DNA of 64,000 nt, from NCBI GenBank assembly GCA_021234155.1, contig JAJEKV010000049.1, positions 9,898,292 to 9,962,291 on the forward strand, written 5' to 3'. The notes beneath the pieces were generated by a model. The model had not been told where the DNA came from. It searched no databases and saw nothing but the letters and a program-made list of their open reading frames with translations. This document shows, one piece after another, positions 47,830-60,133 of the stretch. This stretch comes from Isoetes taiwanensis (Eukaryota > Streptophyta > Lycopodiopsida > Isoetales > Isoetaceae). The stretch's first letter is position 1. Every line of letters starts with the position of its first letter. The position numbers and the translations under genes were made by a program.

Positions 47830-48649
47830 GCCTTGCCCCAATACTTGTCCCAACTGTAACAGGTTGATCGTGCATTTATTGGTCCATTTCATGGCATTGC
47901 TGCGAGAAATCTGCAACAGCTAATACATGGCACTTGAGGTGGCACAACGTACATGGCAATTGAGGAGGATACCTTTCCAGGCCTGAGCTTTGACACTACA
48001 ACCATCATTAGAATCCGCAAAACTTTCAAAACTCACAGGTAATCTCAAATTTTCTGCTATTAATGGAGCATTACCCATTAACGTGATCATTTGAGACACA
48101 CAAATAAGGTATCCCTTACTATGGTTGTTATGCATCAACTTGCTTAATATTATTGTGTCTTTTTAAAGTTCTTTGCCTTGCAAGAGATCGCTAATGTGGT
48201 ACATAGTTATTCTTCTTACGAATTAACTATGATTCAAACCTCAACTTGCTTTTGCAAGTGTTAGCCCCTTGGGCAAAACCGCTATTATGCCTTTACTCGT
48301 GGCCTTGCAACCGATATTTTTCCCAACCGTAGCGGGGTGATCATTTATTCTACTCATCAATTCCATGGCATCTACTGGAGATAACATTATGATAAAGGGA
48401 TAAACTACCGTTCATCTCCAAATATGTGCTAGTTGATGCATGCTGACCCTAGCATTGGTCAAACAACTTCTTTTTATCCCGGATCCATGAGTAAAGACAT
48501 TCATAAACAAAGGCTTTGATGAGGACATTTAAGGCACAAAGGTACGTAACCTTTTCACAAGATTGAGCTTCGTGGATAGCTATCACTATTAGGGCACTCA
48601 AATTATACGTGTATGACTAAATTTTTGTTCTCAGATTTGCAATAAATGA

Positions 48650-48743
48650 TAGTAGGGGGGGGTCCTTATGTAGAATAGGGACCCTCCCTCCCTTTCTACA
48701 TATAGACCAGCTCATGCCTTCCGGTTGGAGGTAGGGCATTTTT
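48650..48743 (+). other. 3' unit module, D1 end
   Basis: A run of eight or more G, then a 9-bp stem TATGTAGAA (48667-48675) with TTCTACATA (48694-48702), with AGGGACCCT inside the loop. Then come GCCTTCCGGTTGGAGGTAGG, then T-rich and TA palindrome. Same layout as C with different stem bases. Confidence 0.7.
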
Positions 48744-48770
48744 TATATATATATATAAATATATATATAT
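48744..48770. repeat. TA palindrome between D1 and D2
   Basis: TATATATATATAAATATATATATAT with central AAA, followed directly by CCAAACGAGTTTGTC. Confidence 0.9.
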
Positions 48771-48833
48771 CCAAACGAGTTTGTCAAGTCTTAAGGTTGA
48801 TGTGCTCACTTTTGGAAAAAGGGAACATAAAAA

Positions 48834-50140
48834 TTGGGCAAGGGAACCACTTCTAAAAATTGGGCAAGTGGAGCCGCTTCTAAAATTGGCAATGAAGCCA
48901 CTTCTATAATGAGGTTGCTAAGGTTTAATGACCAATTCTGTGCTTGTGCAAGCATACCGGGCCAAGGTGAAATTACAAAGACTACCTTCGTGATTTCAAG
49001 GCTACGCCTACGTGAAGTTGGAATATGTGTGCCCCGATGTAAACGAACCAAATGTACAAGTTGGTGGAACCATATGACTTGTGAGTGGTTTTATTTATGG
49101 TATGCCTAGCCCTGGTCACCGCACAATCGAGATATCGATTCATGATGTATCTATTGCCCCCGGATAATACCATTGGGAGTACGAATAATGCATGCACTTA
49201 GGCGGTCTGGCGCGCACATGCAATTTGTAAGCAATTTGTGGATATTCCCATAAATGGTAAATGGAGAGCACCAAACAGAGTTCTCAAGGTAATGGCTCAA
49301 GGGGTTGACCTTCATGTGCACATGAGCATACTGGGGTAAGGTGAGATTACACTGGTGGCAAAGCATAAAAACCTTGTGGCACTAGATAAATTATCTCCAA
49401 ATATGACCAAAGATTGTGGAGTAAGCTTTGGCAATTTGGTAAGTGCCACAAAACATGGTAAACGTTTTGGCAATCTAAAACCATGGAAATTGCTCGAACA
49501 TTTGCAAAATAGAGAAATTGTGATTGATTTGGGCTTGTCAACGAATTGCAGGTGGTGCAACATCTTAAATATGACCTTGAAATATCCTATGTGGATTGTC
49601 CCAGTAGCACATGAAGTGTAAATTTGAAAAAAATACTAACAAACAGGGCATTTTTTATTGTTATGACAAGGTATTGGAAAAGCAAGGGGCAAGCAATATG
49701 TGACGTGTTCATTCAAGCTAAGGATTTGATTTATTCTACTTTTTGCAAGGTCATTTATGGCAGAAAATGTTAAGGTGAAAAATAAGAAGGGCCTCACTTT
49801 GATAAAGCACATGCAACCTTCGTAGTGCATGCTTGCCACTTGGCATTCAAATGATTTAATGAGTTTGCATGCCTTTCTTACTAACCTTTATTTTACATCT
49901 AGTAATGCACTTTCATGGGCATCGTAAGAAGGCATTGTGGGCTTTTTGCTTTGTCCTAAAGGACGCATGAAAGGCACAAAAAACGTGATATTTCCGTAAA
50001 GTGGAGCTACAAGCGGACATGTCATGGTAATGGCTCAAGAGGCTAATATGGAGACGTATGCAATTTTTATCAAGGTAACAAAATTGACAAGGTAATAAAT
50101 AATGGTCAAAAATTATATGAGATTAGGGTAAACTAGTTCA
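48834..50140 (+). CDS. Unrecognised gene-like region, D2 (best copy)
   Basis: Two plus frames are open: 48834-49109 (91 codons, with ISRLRLREVGICVPRCKR) and 49355-49621 (88 codons, with DCGVSFGNLVSATKHGKRF and EHLQNREIVIDLGLSTNC). Further on, in other frames, come CDVFIQAKDLIYSTFCKVI and GFLLCPKGRMKGTKK. The same order in D1 and D3 suggests a multi-exon gene of unknown family. Minus-strand frames over the same bases (49312-49563, 49347-49541) are read as shadows. Confidence 0.3.
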
Positions 50141-51059
50141 TTACGTGACAGCCACGACTAAGGGAAAGTCTTGGGATTGCTACCAAATGGGGTTCGCATT
50201 TCTCGCCTCAAGACCGATCGACCGGTCACGATGTTGTAATCGGGCGATCATGGCATTATGTGCACCATGATCAAGACCAGATAGCCGATCTAGGGTGGAA
50301 GATGCTCTTTCCATTAGAGCAAGGTCAAACCTAGTGTAAGTAATCTTCGAACTGAGGAGCAAACCATGAACAATGACGAGGAGATCAATGCTAGAATGGC
50401 TCCATCCTAACCAGGTTCTTTGCTTGGGATTCTACTGTGGCATTTTGAACTCATGGTTTTTTATAAGTTTATGACTTAGAGGCTTTGTCTCTGATCTTTG
50501 CAACATAAATTAAATCTAGAAAGATCCTTAGCATGGCTTGTCTCGCATAGTAATCTGATAGAATCATCGTGCTTTTAGTTTTCTGGAGCTCTGCACGTTT
50601 TTCTTAGAAAAGCCCTACTCAAGAGCTGTTTAGGATCTAAACGACAGTGTACCAGGATAAAAGAATGGAAGCTGACCTCAAGATCTGCTGGATTTATCCT
50701 TATTTGCAGGCCTGGGAATGTGTAACTTGCATCTTGCTCCCTATCCATTATTTTTAGAATGGATTTAATAGTAGAATTGAATGAGTGATGTGAATACATG
50801 AGGGGTATTAACATCTGAATGTAAAAGGCTGACAGGAATAGTAGAATAATATGGTAGCCTTGATTGTGGAATTTAATATTTAACATCTGATGACAGGTCT
50901 ACAGAACCAGGCTAATCTTGAGACTTTATTATGGATATGTAATCTCACCTCCTATCTTGATGTATTTGAAACGACCTCTCCTGAGGTTTATTACTGAGAG
51001 GAGATACTGCTGCACAGTTACATAGGCTCCACTTAAGCATGGAACATAAAAATACAGCA

Positions 51060-51240
51060 GAATAATCTAATATTGAATTTGGTTTTGCAGCCCACTTTTA
51101 TTCTGAGCTTTTGCATAATACTGAAGATTGGATTCGTGGCCTTGCCTATATGTTGCTTTATCATTTGACTCAACAAAGCTGGAGAAACAAGAGCATGTCA
51201 TGGCAACCCTTTGCAAAAGCCAATGGTTTAACTTAGCATT
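51060..51240 (+). CDS. Exon-like stretch after TTTTGCAG, D2
   Basis: After a plausible acceptor (GAATTTGGTTTTGCAG) the plus strand reads HFYSELLHNTEDWIRGLAYM and, after one base of frame change, WRNKSMSWQPFAKANGL before a stop. The same DNA occurs in D0, D1 and D3 with CWG-type differences that alter the frame. I recognise no family. A minus-strand frame (51067-51288) overlaps. Confidence 0.25.
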
Positions 51241-51318
51241 TGAATTTAACTGCTGCATAATTATGGAACGGTTTTGAAACCGACACAATGTTTGTTATTT
51301 GAGCTCTTAAATAATGTT

Positions 51319-51456
51319 TGGTAAAGGGCGATAAGCCGAGTAAAGTTATAGCTTAACACTGCCGGGTTCCTTTCTAGTTTACCCTTCTCGGGCTAACTCT
51401 AGACCGATTGACCAAGCAGTAACCAACTTTACTCTTCCAAATATGCTCGTATTTGG
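51319..51456 (+). ncRNA. C/D structured element, D2 copy
   Basis: GAGTAAAGTT (51338-51347) with AACTTTACTC (51425-51434), and the trailing hairpin CCAAATA/TATTTGG. Small indels occur in the loop relative to D1. Confidence 0.4.
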
Positions 51457-52502
51457 ATTTGGATGAAGTCTTGAACAATGAAGAAAATATTTCTACTACA
51501 AGATCCGAGGAATTTCGCCTATTATGGTTTGAATTATGCTTTCATTGATTCGGTAAGTGCATTAGCAGAGCACATGGATAAATATCTTGTAACATGTGTC
51601 AAATTTTGACGATTTCTAAACCTGGATATGAACATCCGAGGTAATTCTATGGATTTGAAATAATGATCGAAATTATCCCGCTAGTTATGTTTAATGGAAA
51701 AAGAATATTTGGAATTCATTTTGAGCAGCTTGTTTATGGTAACTAGATTTAATAATCTGAATATAGAACATCTGACCGAGTTTTTTTTCCGTAAAAATAT
51801 ATCCAAATTGTACAATTATGCTTACATTTGAGCACACGTAAACCGACATGCAAATATTTGAAGAGTTAAATGCTTAAGAATGTATTCGCCTAAATCTGAA
51901 GTTGTATTAGAAATTCAAGTTACACTGAATTGGTGAATATTTGCATGGGCATGCTTATGGATTATGATCATGAACCGACATGAAATAGGTTTTTTGCATG
52001 TCTTAAAGTCGTAAAGATTTAAGATATTGGTTCCTAAGGCTCCCCTAGTTTGACTAGGGACTGATAAGTTCTCTTTGGCTTTAAGCTTTATGTTTAAGGC
52101 CAAGGGAATGGTCTCAGACGCTCGGGAACGGAAAGGCTTGGATATATTCATTGACTTGATTTATTGGTTTAACCAATTTGAGCCTTAGGAACCAAGGTGG
52201 ATTGTTTTTCTTGTCTTAAATAGCATTTTATATGCGTTTACACTTATCATTCCTGACCTTAAGTTCTAACGCTTTTCCTGAATTTTAGGAGGGAATACAA
52301 CGTAAATGAGGAAATCTCTCAAATTCCTGAAATGGAGAGTACTCAAAATTTTTGCAAATAAGGAATCTTCTTGAGTGATACATAGACCTTGTTGCTTTGG
52401 GGCAAACCAACAAACGCCAATCATGGCAGATTAATGGAGCAAGCACCCACCGTGGTGGTTTTTTTACATACAAACAAGGTACTCTCGTTACATATTCAAG
52501 AC

Positions 52503-52621
52503 ACAAACTTGTTTTTGCAAGCATTAGCCCCTTGGGCAAAACCGCTATTATGCCTTTACTTCGTAACTTGCTTTTGCAAGCAATAGCCCCTTGGGCAAAA
52601 CCGGCTATTATGCCTTTACTT
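52503..52621. repeat. 59-bp tandem repeat, D2
   Basis: Two copies as in D1 with slight changes. A third diverged copy is at about 53045-53130. Confidence 0.8.
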
Positions 52622-53451
52622 TAGGGCCTTGCCCCAATACTTGTCCCAACCGGTAAACAAAGTTGATCGTGGCATTTATTGGTCCATTTCATGGCATTGC
52701 TGCGAGAAATCTGCAACAGCTAATACATGGCACTTGAGGTGGCACAACGTACATGGCAATTGAGGAGGATACCTTTCCAGGCCTGAGCTTTGACACTACA
52801 ACCATCATTAGAATCCGCAAAACTTTCAAAACTCACAGGTAATCTCAAATTTTCTGCTATTAATGGAGCATTACCCATTAACGTGATCATTTGAGACACA
52901 CAAATAAGGTATCCCTTACTATGGTTGTTATGCATCAACTTGCTTAATATTCAGTGTCTTTTTTAAAGTTACTGCCTTGCAAGAGATCTGCTAATGTGGT
53001 ACATAGTTATTCTTCTTACTTAATTAACTATGATTCGAAACCTCAACTTGCTTTGCAAGTGTTAGCCCCTTGGGCAAAACTGGCTATTATGCCTTTACTT
53101 CAGGGCCTTGCACCGATATTTTTCCCAACTGTAACAGGGTGATCATTTATTCTACTCATCAATTCCATGGCATCTACTGGAGATAACATTATGATAAAGG
53201 GATAAACTACCGTTCATCTCCAAATATGTGCTAGTTGATGCATGCTGACCCTAGCATTGGTCAAACAACTTCTTTTTATCCCAGATCCATGAGTAAAGAC
53301 ATTCATAAACAAAGGCTTTGATGAGGACATTTAAGGCACAGTGTACAGAACCTTTTCACAAGATTGAGCTTCAGGATAGCTATCACTATTAGGGCACTCA
53401 AATTATACAGGTATGACTAAATTTTTGTTCTGTATTTGCAATAAATGATAG

Positions 53452-53541
53452 TGGGCGTGGGGGTCCTTATGTAGAATAGGGACCCTCCCTCCCTTTCTAC
53501 ATATAGACCAGCTCATGCCTTAGGTTGAGGTAGGGCATTTT
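53452..53541 (+). other. 3' unit module, D2 end
   Basis: G-rich run, stem TATGTAGAA (53468-53476) with TTCTACATA (53495-53503), then GGTTGAGGTAGGGCATT (one G fewer than D1) and the TA palindrome. Confidence 0.7.
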
Positions 53542-53569
53542 TTATATATATATATAAATATATATATAT
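53542..53569. repeat. TA palindrome between D2 and D3
   Basis: Same palindrome with central AAA as between D1 and D2. Confidence 0.9.
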
Positions 53570-53649
53570 CCAAACGAGTTTGTCAAGTCTTAAGGTTGAT
53601 GTGCTCACTTTTGGAAAAAAGGGAACATAAAAATTGGGCAAGGGAACCA

Positions 53650-54942
53650 CTTCTAAAAATTGGGCGATGAGCCGCTTCTAAAAATTGGCAATGAAGCCAC
53701 TTCTATAATGAGGTTGCTAAGGTTTAATGACCAATTACAGGCTTGTGCAAGCATCTTTGGGCCAAGGTGAAATTACAAAGACTACCTTCGTGATTTTCAC
53801 GCTACGCCTCTGAGGAAGTTGGAATATGTGTGCCCCGATGTAAACGAACCAAATGTACAAGTTGGTGGAACCATATGACTTGTGAGTGGTTTTTATTTAT
53901 GGTATGCCTAGCCCTGTCACCGCAACAAAATCGAGATATCGATTCATGATGTATTTATTGCCCCGATAATACCATTGGGGAGCACGAATAATAATGCATG
54001 CACTTAGGCGGTCTGTGACATGCAATTTGTAAGCAATTTGTGGATATTCCCATAAATGGTAAATGGAGAGCACCAAACAGAGTTCTCAAGGTAATGGCTC
54101 AAGGGGTTGACCTTCATGTGCACATGAGCATACTGGGTAAGGTGAGATTACACTTTGGTGGCAAAGCATAAAAACCTTGTGGCACTAGATAAATTATCTC
54201 CGAAATATGACCAAAGATTGTGGAGTAAGCTTTGGCAATTTGGTAAGTGCCACAAAACATGGTAAACTTTTTTGGCAATCTAAAACCATGGAAATTGCTC
54301 GAACATTTGCAAAATAGAGAAATTGTGATTGATTTGGGCTTGTCAACGAATTGCGTGTGGTGCAACATCTTAAATATGACCTTGAAATATCCTATGTGGA
54401 TTGTCCCAAGAGCACATGAAGTGTAAATTTGAAAAAATACTAACAAAGGGGGGCATTTTTATTGTTATGACAAGGTATTGGAAAAGCAAGGGGCAAGCAA
54501 TATGTGACGTGTTCATTCAAGCTAAGGATTTGATTTATTCTACTTTTTGCAAGGTCATTTATGGCGAGAAAATGTTAAGGTGAAAATAAGAAGGGCCTCA
54601 CTTTGAGAAAGCACATGCAACCTTCAGTAGTGCATGCTTGCCACTTGGCATTCAAATGATTTAATGAGTTTGCATGCCTTTCTTACTAACCTTTATTTTA
54701 CATCTAGTAATGCACTTTCATGGGCATCGTAAGAAGGCATTGTGGGCTTTTTGCTTTGTCCTAAAGGACGCATGAAAGGCACAAAAAAAACAGGATATTT
54801 CCGAGAAAGTGGAGCTACAAGCGGACATGTCATGGTAATGGCTCAAGAGGCTAATATGGAGACGTATGCAATTTTTTATCAAGGTAACAAAATTGACAAG
54901 GTAATAAATAATGGTCAAAAAAATTATATGAGATTAGGGTAA
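53650..54942 (+). CDS. Unrecognised gene-like region, D3
   Basis: The counterpart of 48834-50140. Open here are 54401-54583 (60 codons, KFEKILTKGGIFIVMTRYW and CDVFIQAKDLIYSTFCKVI) and 54742-54942 (66 codons, GFLLCPKGRMKGTKKTGYF and GHVMVMAQEANMETYAIF before GGTAAC). Combining D1-D3 would give the true frame. No family is recognised. Confidence 0.3.
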
Positions 54943-56147
54943 ACTAGTTCATTACGTGACAGCCTACGACTAAGGGAAAGTCGCGGCGGATTGCTACCAA
55001 ATGGGGTTCTCGCATTTCCCGCGCTCGAAGACCCGATCCGTCAATGATCCGCGATGTTAATCGGGCGATCATGGCATTATGTGCACCATGATCAAGACCA
55101 GATAGCCGATCTAGGGTGGAAGATGCTCTTTCCATTAGAGCAAGCAAGGTCTAGCGTAATCTTTCGAACCCGGAGGAGCAAACCATGAACAATGACGAGG
55201 GAGATCAATGCTAGAATGGCTCCATCCTAACGGTGTTCTTTGCTTGGGATTCTACTTGTGGCATTTTGAACTCATGGTTTTTATAAGTTTATGACTTAGA
55301 GGCTTTTGTCTCGATCTTTGCAACATAAATTAAATCTAGAAAGATCCTTAGCATGGCTTGTCTCGCAAGATAGTAATCTGGATAGAATCATCGTGCTTTT
55401 TAGTTTTTCGGAGCTTAAGACGCTTTTTTCTTAGAAAAGCCCTACTCAAGAGTCTGTTTAGGATCTAAACGACAAGATTGTACCGGGATAAAAGAATGGA
55501 AGTTGACCTCAAGATCTCTTTGGATTTATCCTTATTTGCGGGCCCGGAAATGTGTAACTTGCATCTTGCTCCCTATCCATTATTTTTAGAATGGATTTAA
55601 TAGTAGAATTGAATGAGTGATGTGAATACATGAGGGGTATTAACATCCCGAATGTAAAATGGCAGGGAATAGTAGAATAATATGGTAGCCTTGATTGTGG
55701 AATTTAATATTTAACATCGATGACAGTGTCCACGTAACCGGGCTAATCTTGAGACTTTATTATGGATATGTAATCTCACCTCCTATCTTGATGTATTTGA
55801 AACGACCTCTCCCCGAGGTTTATTATCGAGAGGAGATATCACACAACGATTACATAGGCTCCACTTAAGCATGGAACATAAAAATACAGCAGAATAATCT
55901 AATATTGAATTCGGTTTTGCAGCCCACTTTTATTCTGAGCTTTTGCATAATACAGTATTGGACTGTGGCCTTGCCTATATGTTGCTTTATCATTTGACTC
56001 AACAGTTGGAGAAACAAGAGTATGTCATGGCAACCTCTACACAAAAGCCAATGGTTTAACTTAGCATTTGAATTTAACCGGCCGCATAATTATGGAACGG
56101 TTTTGAAACCGACACAATGTTTGTTATTTGAGCTCTTAAATAATGTT

Positions 56148-56280
56148 TGGTAAAAGGCGATAAGCCGAAGTAAAGTTATAGCTAATTGCCGGTTCCTTTC
56201 TAGTTTACCCTTCTCAGGCTAACTCTAGACTGATTGACTGCAGGTAACCAACTTTACTCTTCCAAATATGCTCGTATTTG
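56148..56280 (+). ncRNA. C/D structured element, D3 copy
   Basis: As in D1, but with one extra A in the 5' arm (GAAGTAAAGTT). The 3' arm AACTTTACTC and the trailing CCAAATA/TATTTGG hairpin are intact. Confidence 0.4.
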
Positions 56281-56960
56281 GATTTGGATGAAGTCTTGAA
56301 CAATGAAGAAAATATTTCTACTACAAGATCTGAGGAATTTCGCCTATTATGGTTTGAATTATGCTTTCATTGATTCCGGTAAGTGCATTAGCGAGCACAT
56401 GGATAAATATCTTGTAACATGTGTCAAATTTTGACGATTTCTAAACCGGATATGAACATCCGAGGTAATTCTATGGATTTGAAATAATGACCGGTATGTA
56501 ATCGCTAGTTATGTTTAATGGAAAAAAGAATATTTGGAATTCATTTTGAGCAGATTTGTTTATGGTACGAGATTTAATAATGAATATAGAACATACACCG
56601 GAGTTTTTTCGAAAAAATATATCAATTGTACAATTATGCTTACATTTGAGCAATAATAAAACCGACATGCAAATATTTGAAGAGTTAAATGCTTAAGAAT
56701 GTATTCGCCTAAATCTGCTAGTTGTATTAGAAATTCAAGTTACACGGAATTGGTGAATATTTGCATGGGCATGCTTATGGATTATGATCATGAACCGACA
56801 TGAAATAGGTTTTTTGCATGTCTTAAAGTCGTAAAGATTTAAGATATTGGTTCCTAAGGCTCCCCTAGTTTGACTAGGGACTGATAAGTTCTCTTTGGCT
56901 TTAAGCTTTATGTTTAAGGCCAAGGGAATGGTCTGTACGTTCTGGGAACGGAAAGGCTTC

Positions 56961-57087
<127 letters not shown>

Positions 57088-59923
57088 AGTTTTTGTACTT
57101 TAAATGGGTCTATGAACTATGGTTTACAAAATCTGGGAACAAAATCCAAGATTAAGAATGGCAGGAATGGCAGTATGCATCTAGTCCAAAAGTCTTGAAG
57201 TTTTAAGCTAAACCCTTTGCCTGATGGCCATTCAATGGAGCTCATCATTGTTTATTAGAAGGGAGACTTGCAATTAGATTTCATCTGATGACTCCACGAT
57301 GACGAAGCAAACTTTGACTATAATCCTATTGGGTACAACTTTATTCATTCTTGGTGAAGGGTGTTCCCACTTTTTTCAACGTGTAGGGTGTCTTTGGCTC
57401 AGCGAAGTTAAATTGCATCTCCTCTAACAATGAGCATAGATATTTGGTGAACAGTTTACATGCATCCACACACCTCATTGACAAACAAACTCTTTGATAA
57501 ATATTTTGTTCCGCTTATCAGCTTCATTTATTTTCTTATTCTTGATGCGTATCCAATTTTATTAGAGGCAAATTCAAAAGTGGTATGAAATGTACAAACA
57601 AAAAGCTTGTCCTTGAGTACTGGGTGAATTAGTTTGGGCTTTCTCAGGAACACTCGATGATAGACATTTCTGTATAGGTGTACACTATTTGTAGTTGAAA
57701 GGTGCATTTTGTACTATGAATGGGTCTATGAACTATAGTTTACGAACATCTCAGAATAAAATACCTACATTGACATGCATCGTAGGGCCCCAAAATAGCA
57801 TGTCTTGCAATTTTGCCAATGCTCTAATCCTTTGCTTTATGATTACTCTACCATTTTTATGCTTTTGATACCTCAAGCTCTTCCATATACCAACAATTCA
57901 ATCCTCCCCTCATCTACCATGTCGTGTTCATCTCGAGATGGTGGTCCCATTAGACATGCTTTTAATACACTCTTAGCCCCAATGATTTTTGCCAGATGAA
58001 AGGCGCGGACAACTGGCATTGTCTCAGCGAGAGTCTCGGTGATATACACATGCCATATTAGCACAAATGAAGCAACAAGTACAGTATCCATATGTCTATC
58101 AATTGAATTGATTTTTAACATTCATGGCGACCAAAAGTCTATCCGACATGTAAGAGCATAACCAACATCCGACAATTACGAACACAAATGTCAATATTCA
58201 ATTTGTGAGAACGTACTTTGACATAAACATCCTAACACGAGGCAATAGGCAAAAAGGCAAAGGAAAATGCCAATTAATACAATAGACATGAGCTAAGCCA
58301 TTAGGCAAAAATTGCAAAGGAAGACATCAATTAATACAATAGACATGAGCTCTAGCTTCAAAATGACTTTTGTTGACGAGTCAACGTAGGTGGATAGACA
58401 CCTACGACAATCAACAATCTTATCTCTTAGAGAGAAACTTGCACCATAACAGCTACACAAACTCGTGTACTACCAAGAGAATCTAGAAAAAGGATCATAA
58501 GCTGCTTCTATCCTCCATTTAAATGCATCTATTCGAGCTGCCTGATTTCCCGGCTTCATCGATCAAATTAATTGTTTTATCGTGGAGTTGTCTATCAAAA
58601 ATATACCTTGCAAACAACTACCTTTTTTAACAACTACACAACCGTGATCAACAAACTTCTCTTAGTGGTCCTACATTTATGATGGGCCTACAATTCTGCT
58701 ATAATTTTCTTTTGCTATTTTGCAAATGTATGGACATTAAAATTATCACTAGATGCAGAATGATTTGGTGAAAGTAAAAGAATTTAGTTGGGATTCCACA
58801 AGCTCCTTGCACTGCATATTCTAAAGGTAATATGTTATTGAAATGCCTTGCATATTCTAAAGGTGTGAAATACAATGTGGATGGCATCTTGATCAAAACA
58901 TACACAATATGTAAAGCATCTTGGTCAAAAAAATATGTGAGTAAAAAATAAGCATTTTTGCCTTCCTTTGTTGGAAAACTAGACATGTTGAGGTTGCCAC
59001 TAGTCTATTACATGAGATGATGCCAACATGCTTGATTTCTAAAGCAACTTCTTTTGGCAAAAACACGGAATAAAACATGTGGATCCTTACTGCGTTTGGT
59101 TGATGCGCTTTTGGTTGGTGTGCTGACATATACACATGCTAGACTAGTTATGGTACAAATATTCTATTACTGCAAGAAAGAAAATCATAAAAATGTTACC
59201 TGTATGAAAAATGCCGCCAAAAGGAAATCATAAAAATGTTACCTGTATGAAAAATGCCGCAAATATTTGCCTTAAATTTACATGGCATAGTCATTATTGA
59301 ATTCCATAGCTCAGAAACCTGGTTACACAAAGTATTGAAGAGATACGCAAATGCCATTATTAAAAAGAACACAACCCACTACGGCACACAATCGGATACA
59401 ACAAACTAACCCTGATCTTTTCACGAACAGATTGCTCTTGCACCAGATGGATTAAATAGCAACTTAAAGAAATAATAACAATGAAGAAAAGTGCAAACGC
59501 TTCATTTGTTTGTGCAAAAAAGTCTTTCCTCTAGGGTCCTCAATTCGACGGAAACTATAATGCACTTCATATTTGCATTTATATGTTGTGAACGTTATTT
59601 ATTTTTGCAACTTTATGTGACCTGATGTGCACCAATTATGGCTCTACTGTTTTGTTGCACCGCACCTTCTCCCACCCAAGGATAAAGGGTGCAAAATTCG
59701 TGTTCACAACGACCTTTATGCCATATTCATAAGGATATTCTTCTAGAAGCATTAGCAGACAATGAAATCACAATAAAACAATTGGCACAAACATACCTTA
59801 TATTTTGGATCAATCGGTTTAAACTTCAGCTTTTGCTTTGCTTCTCCTTTGCATGGATGGAGATGATCCTGCATGTCTAGAACCAGACATTTATTTTATC
59901 GTTGTGATAACATATGCAGACTG

Positions 59924-60133
59924 CAACAAGATAGTTGTGTGAACAGAATTGTGGAGATCATCATCAAAATACTGATCAATCTACTCGCAAGGTTTAAAAC
60001 ATATGAGGTTTTTAAAAATATATTTCTGCAACAAGATAGTTGTGTGAACAGAATTGTGGAGATCATCATCAAAATACTGATCAGTCTACTCACAAGGTTT
60101 AAAACATATGAGGTTTTTAAAAATATATTTCTA
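59924..60133. repeat. Exact-period 105-bp (35-codon) duplication, E2
   Basis: Copies start at 59924 and 60029. A plus frame (59873-60157, 94 codons) reads QQDSCVNRIVEIIIKIL twice. A minus frame (59896-60345, 149 codons) reads NIFLKTSYVLNL twice. A period divisible by three keeps both open. That alone does not show that either is translated. Confidence 0.85.

Larger units (their letters stand above)
44084..48743 (+). repeat. D unit, 5'-truncated copy D1
   Basis: It starts inside D at TAAAAATTGGCAATGAAGCC, about 110 bp from the true D start seen in D2, and then runs to the 3' module. Contents: gene-like part 44100-45340, DNA also seen at the window start (45805-47340), structured element 46526-46660, and a 59-bp repeat at 47711-47829. 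The 47880-48150 stretch is identical to 52680-52950 in D2. The rest holds nothing recognisable. Confidence 0.92.
48771..53541 (+). repeat. D unit, complete copy D2
   Basis: The only D copy with both ends, about 4.77 kb. It starts CCAAACGAGTTTGTC, in which CAAAC/GTTTG can form a small hairpin. Around 48830-48910 a motif CCACTTCTAAAAATTGG is repeated about three times. Contents match D1. Sections 50400-50900 and 53150-53440 show nothing recognisable. Confidence 0.95.

Noticed and set aside
13361-53569. Units as canonical Helitrons
   Set aside because: C and D starts preceded by A and beginning TC fit, but B and F do not, and no CTRR end lies about 10 nt after the hairpin. No Rep/helicase coding sequence is seen. 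A Helitron-like origin remains only an analogy.
57873-58121. 82-codon minus frame in E2 with GPPSRDEHDMVDEGRIELL
   Set aside because: E1 reads a different frame and has stops, and no family was recognised, so it is not listed.
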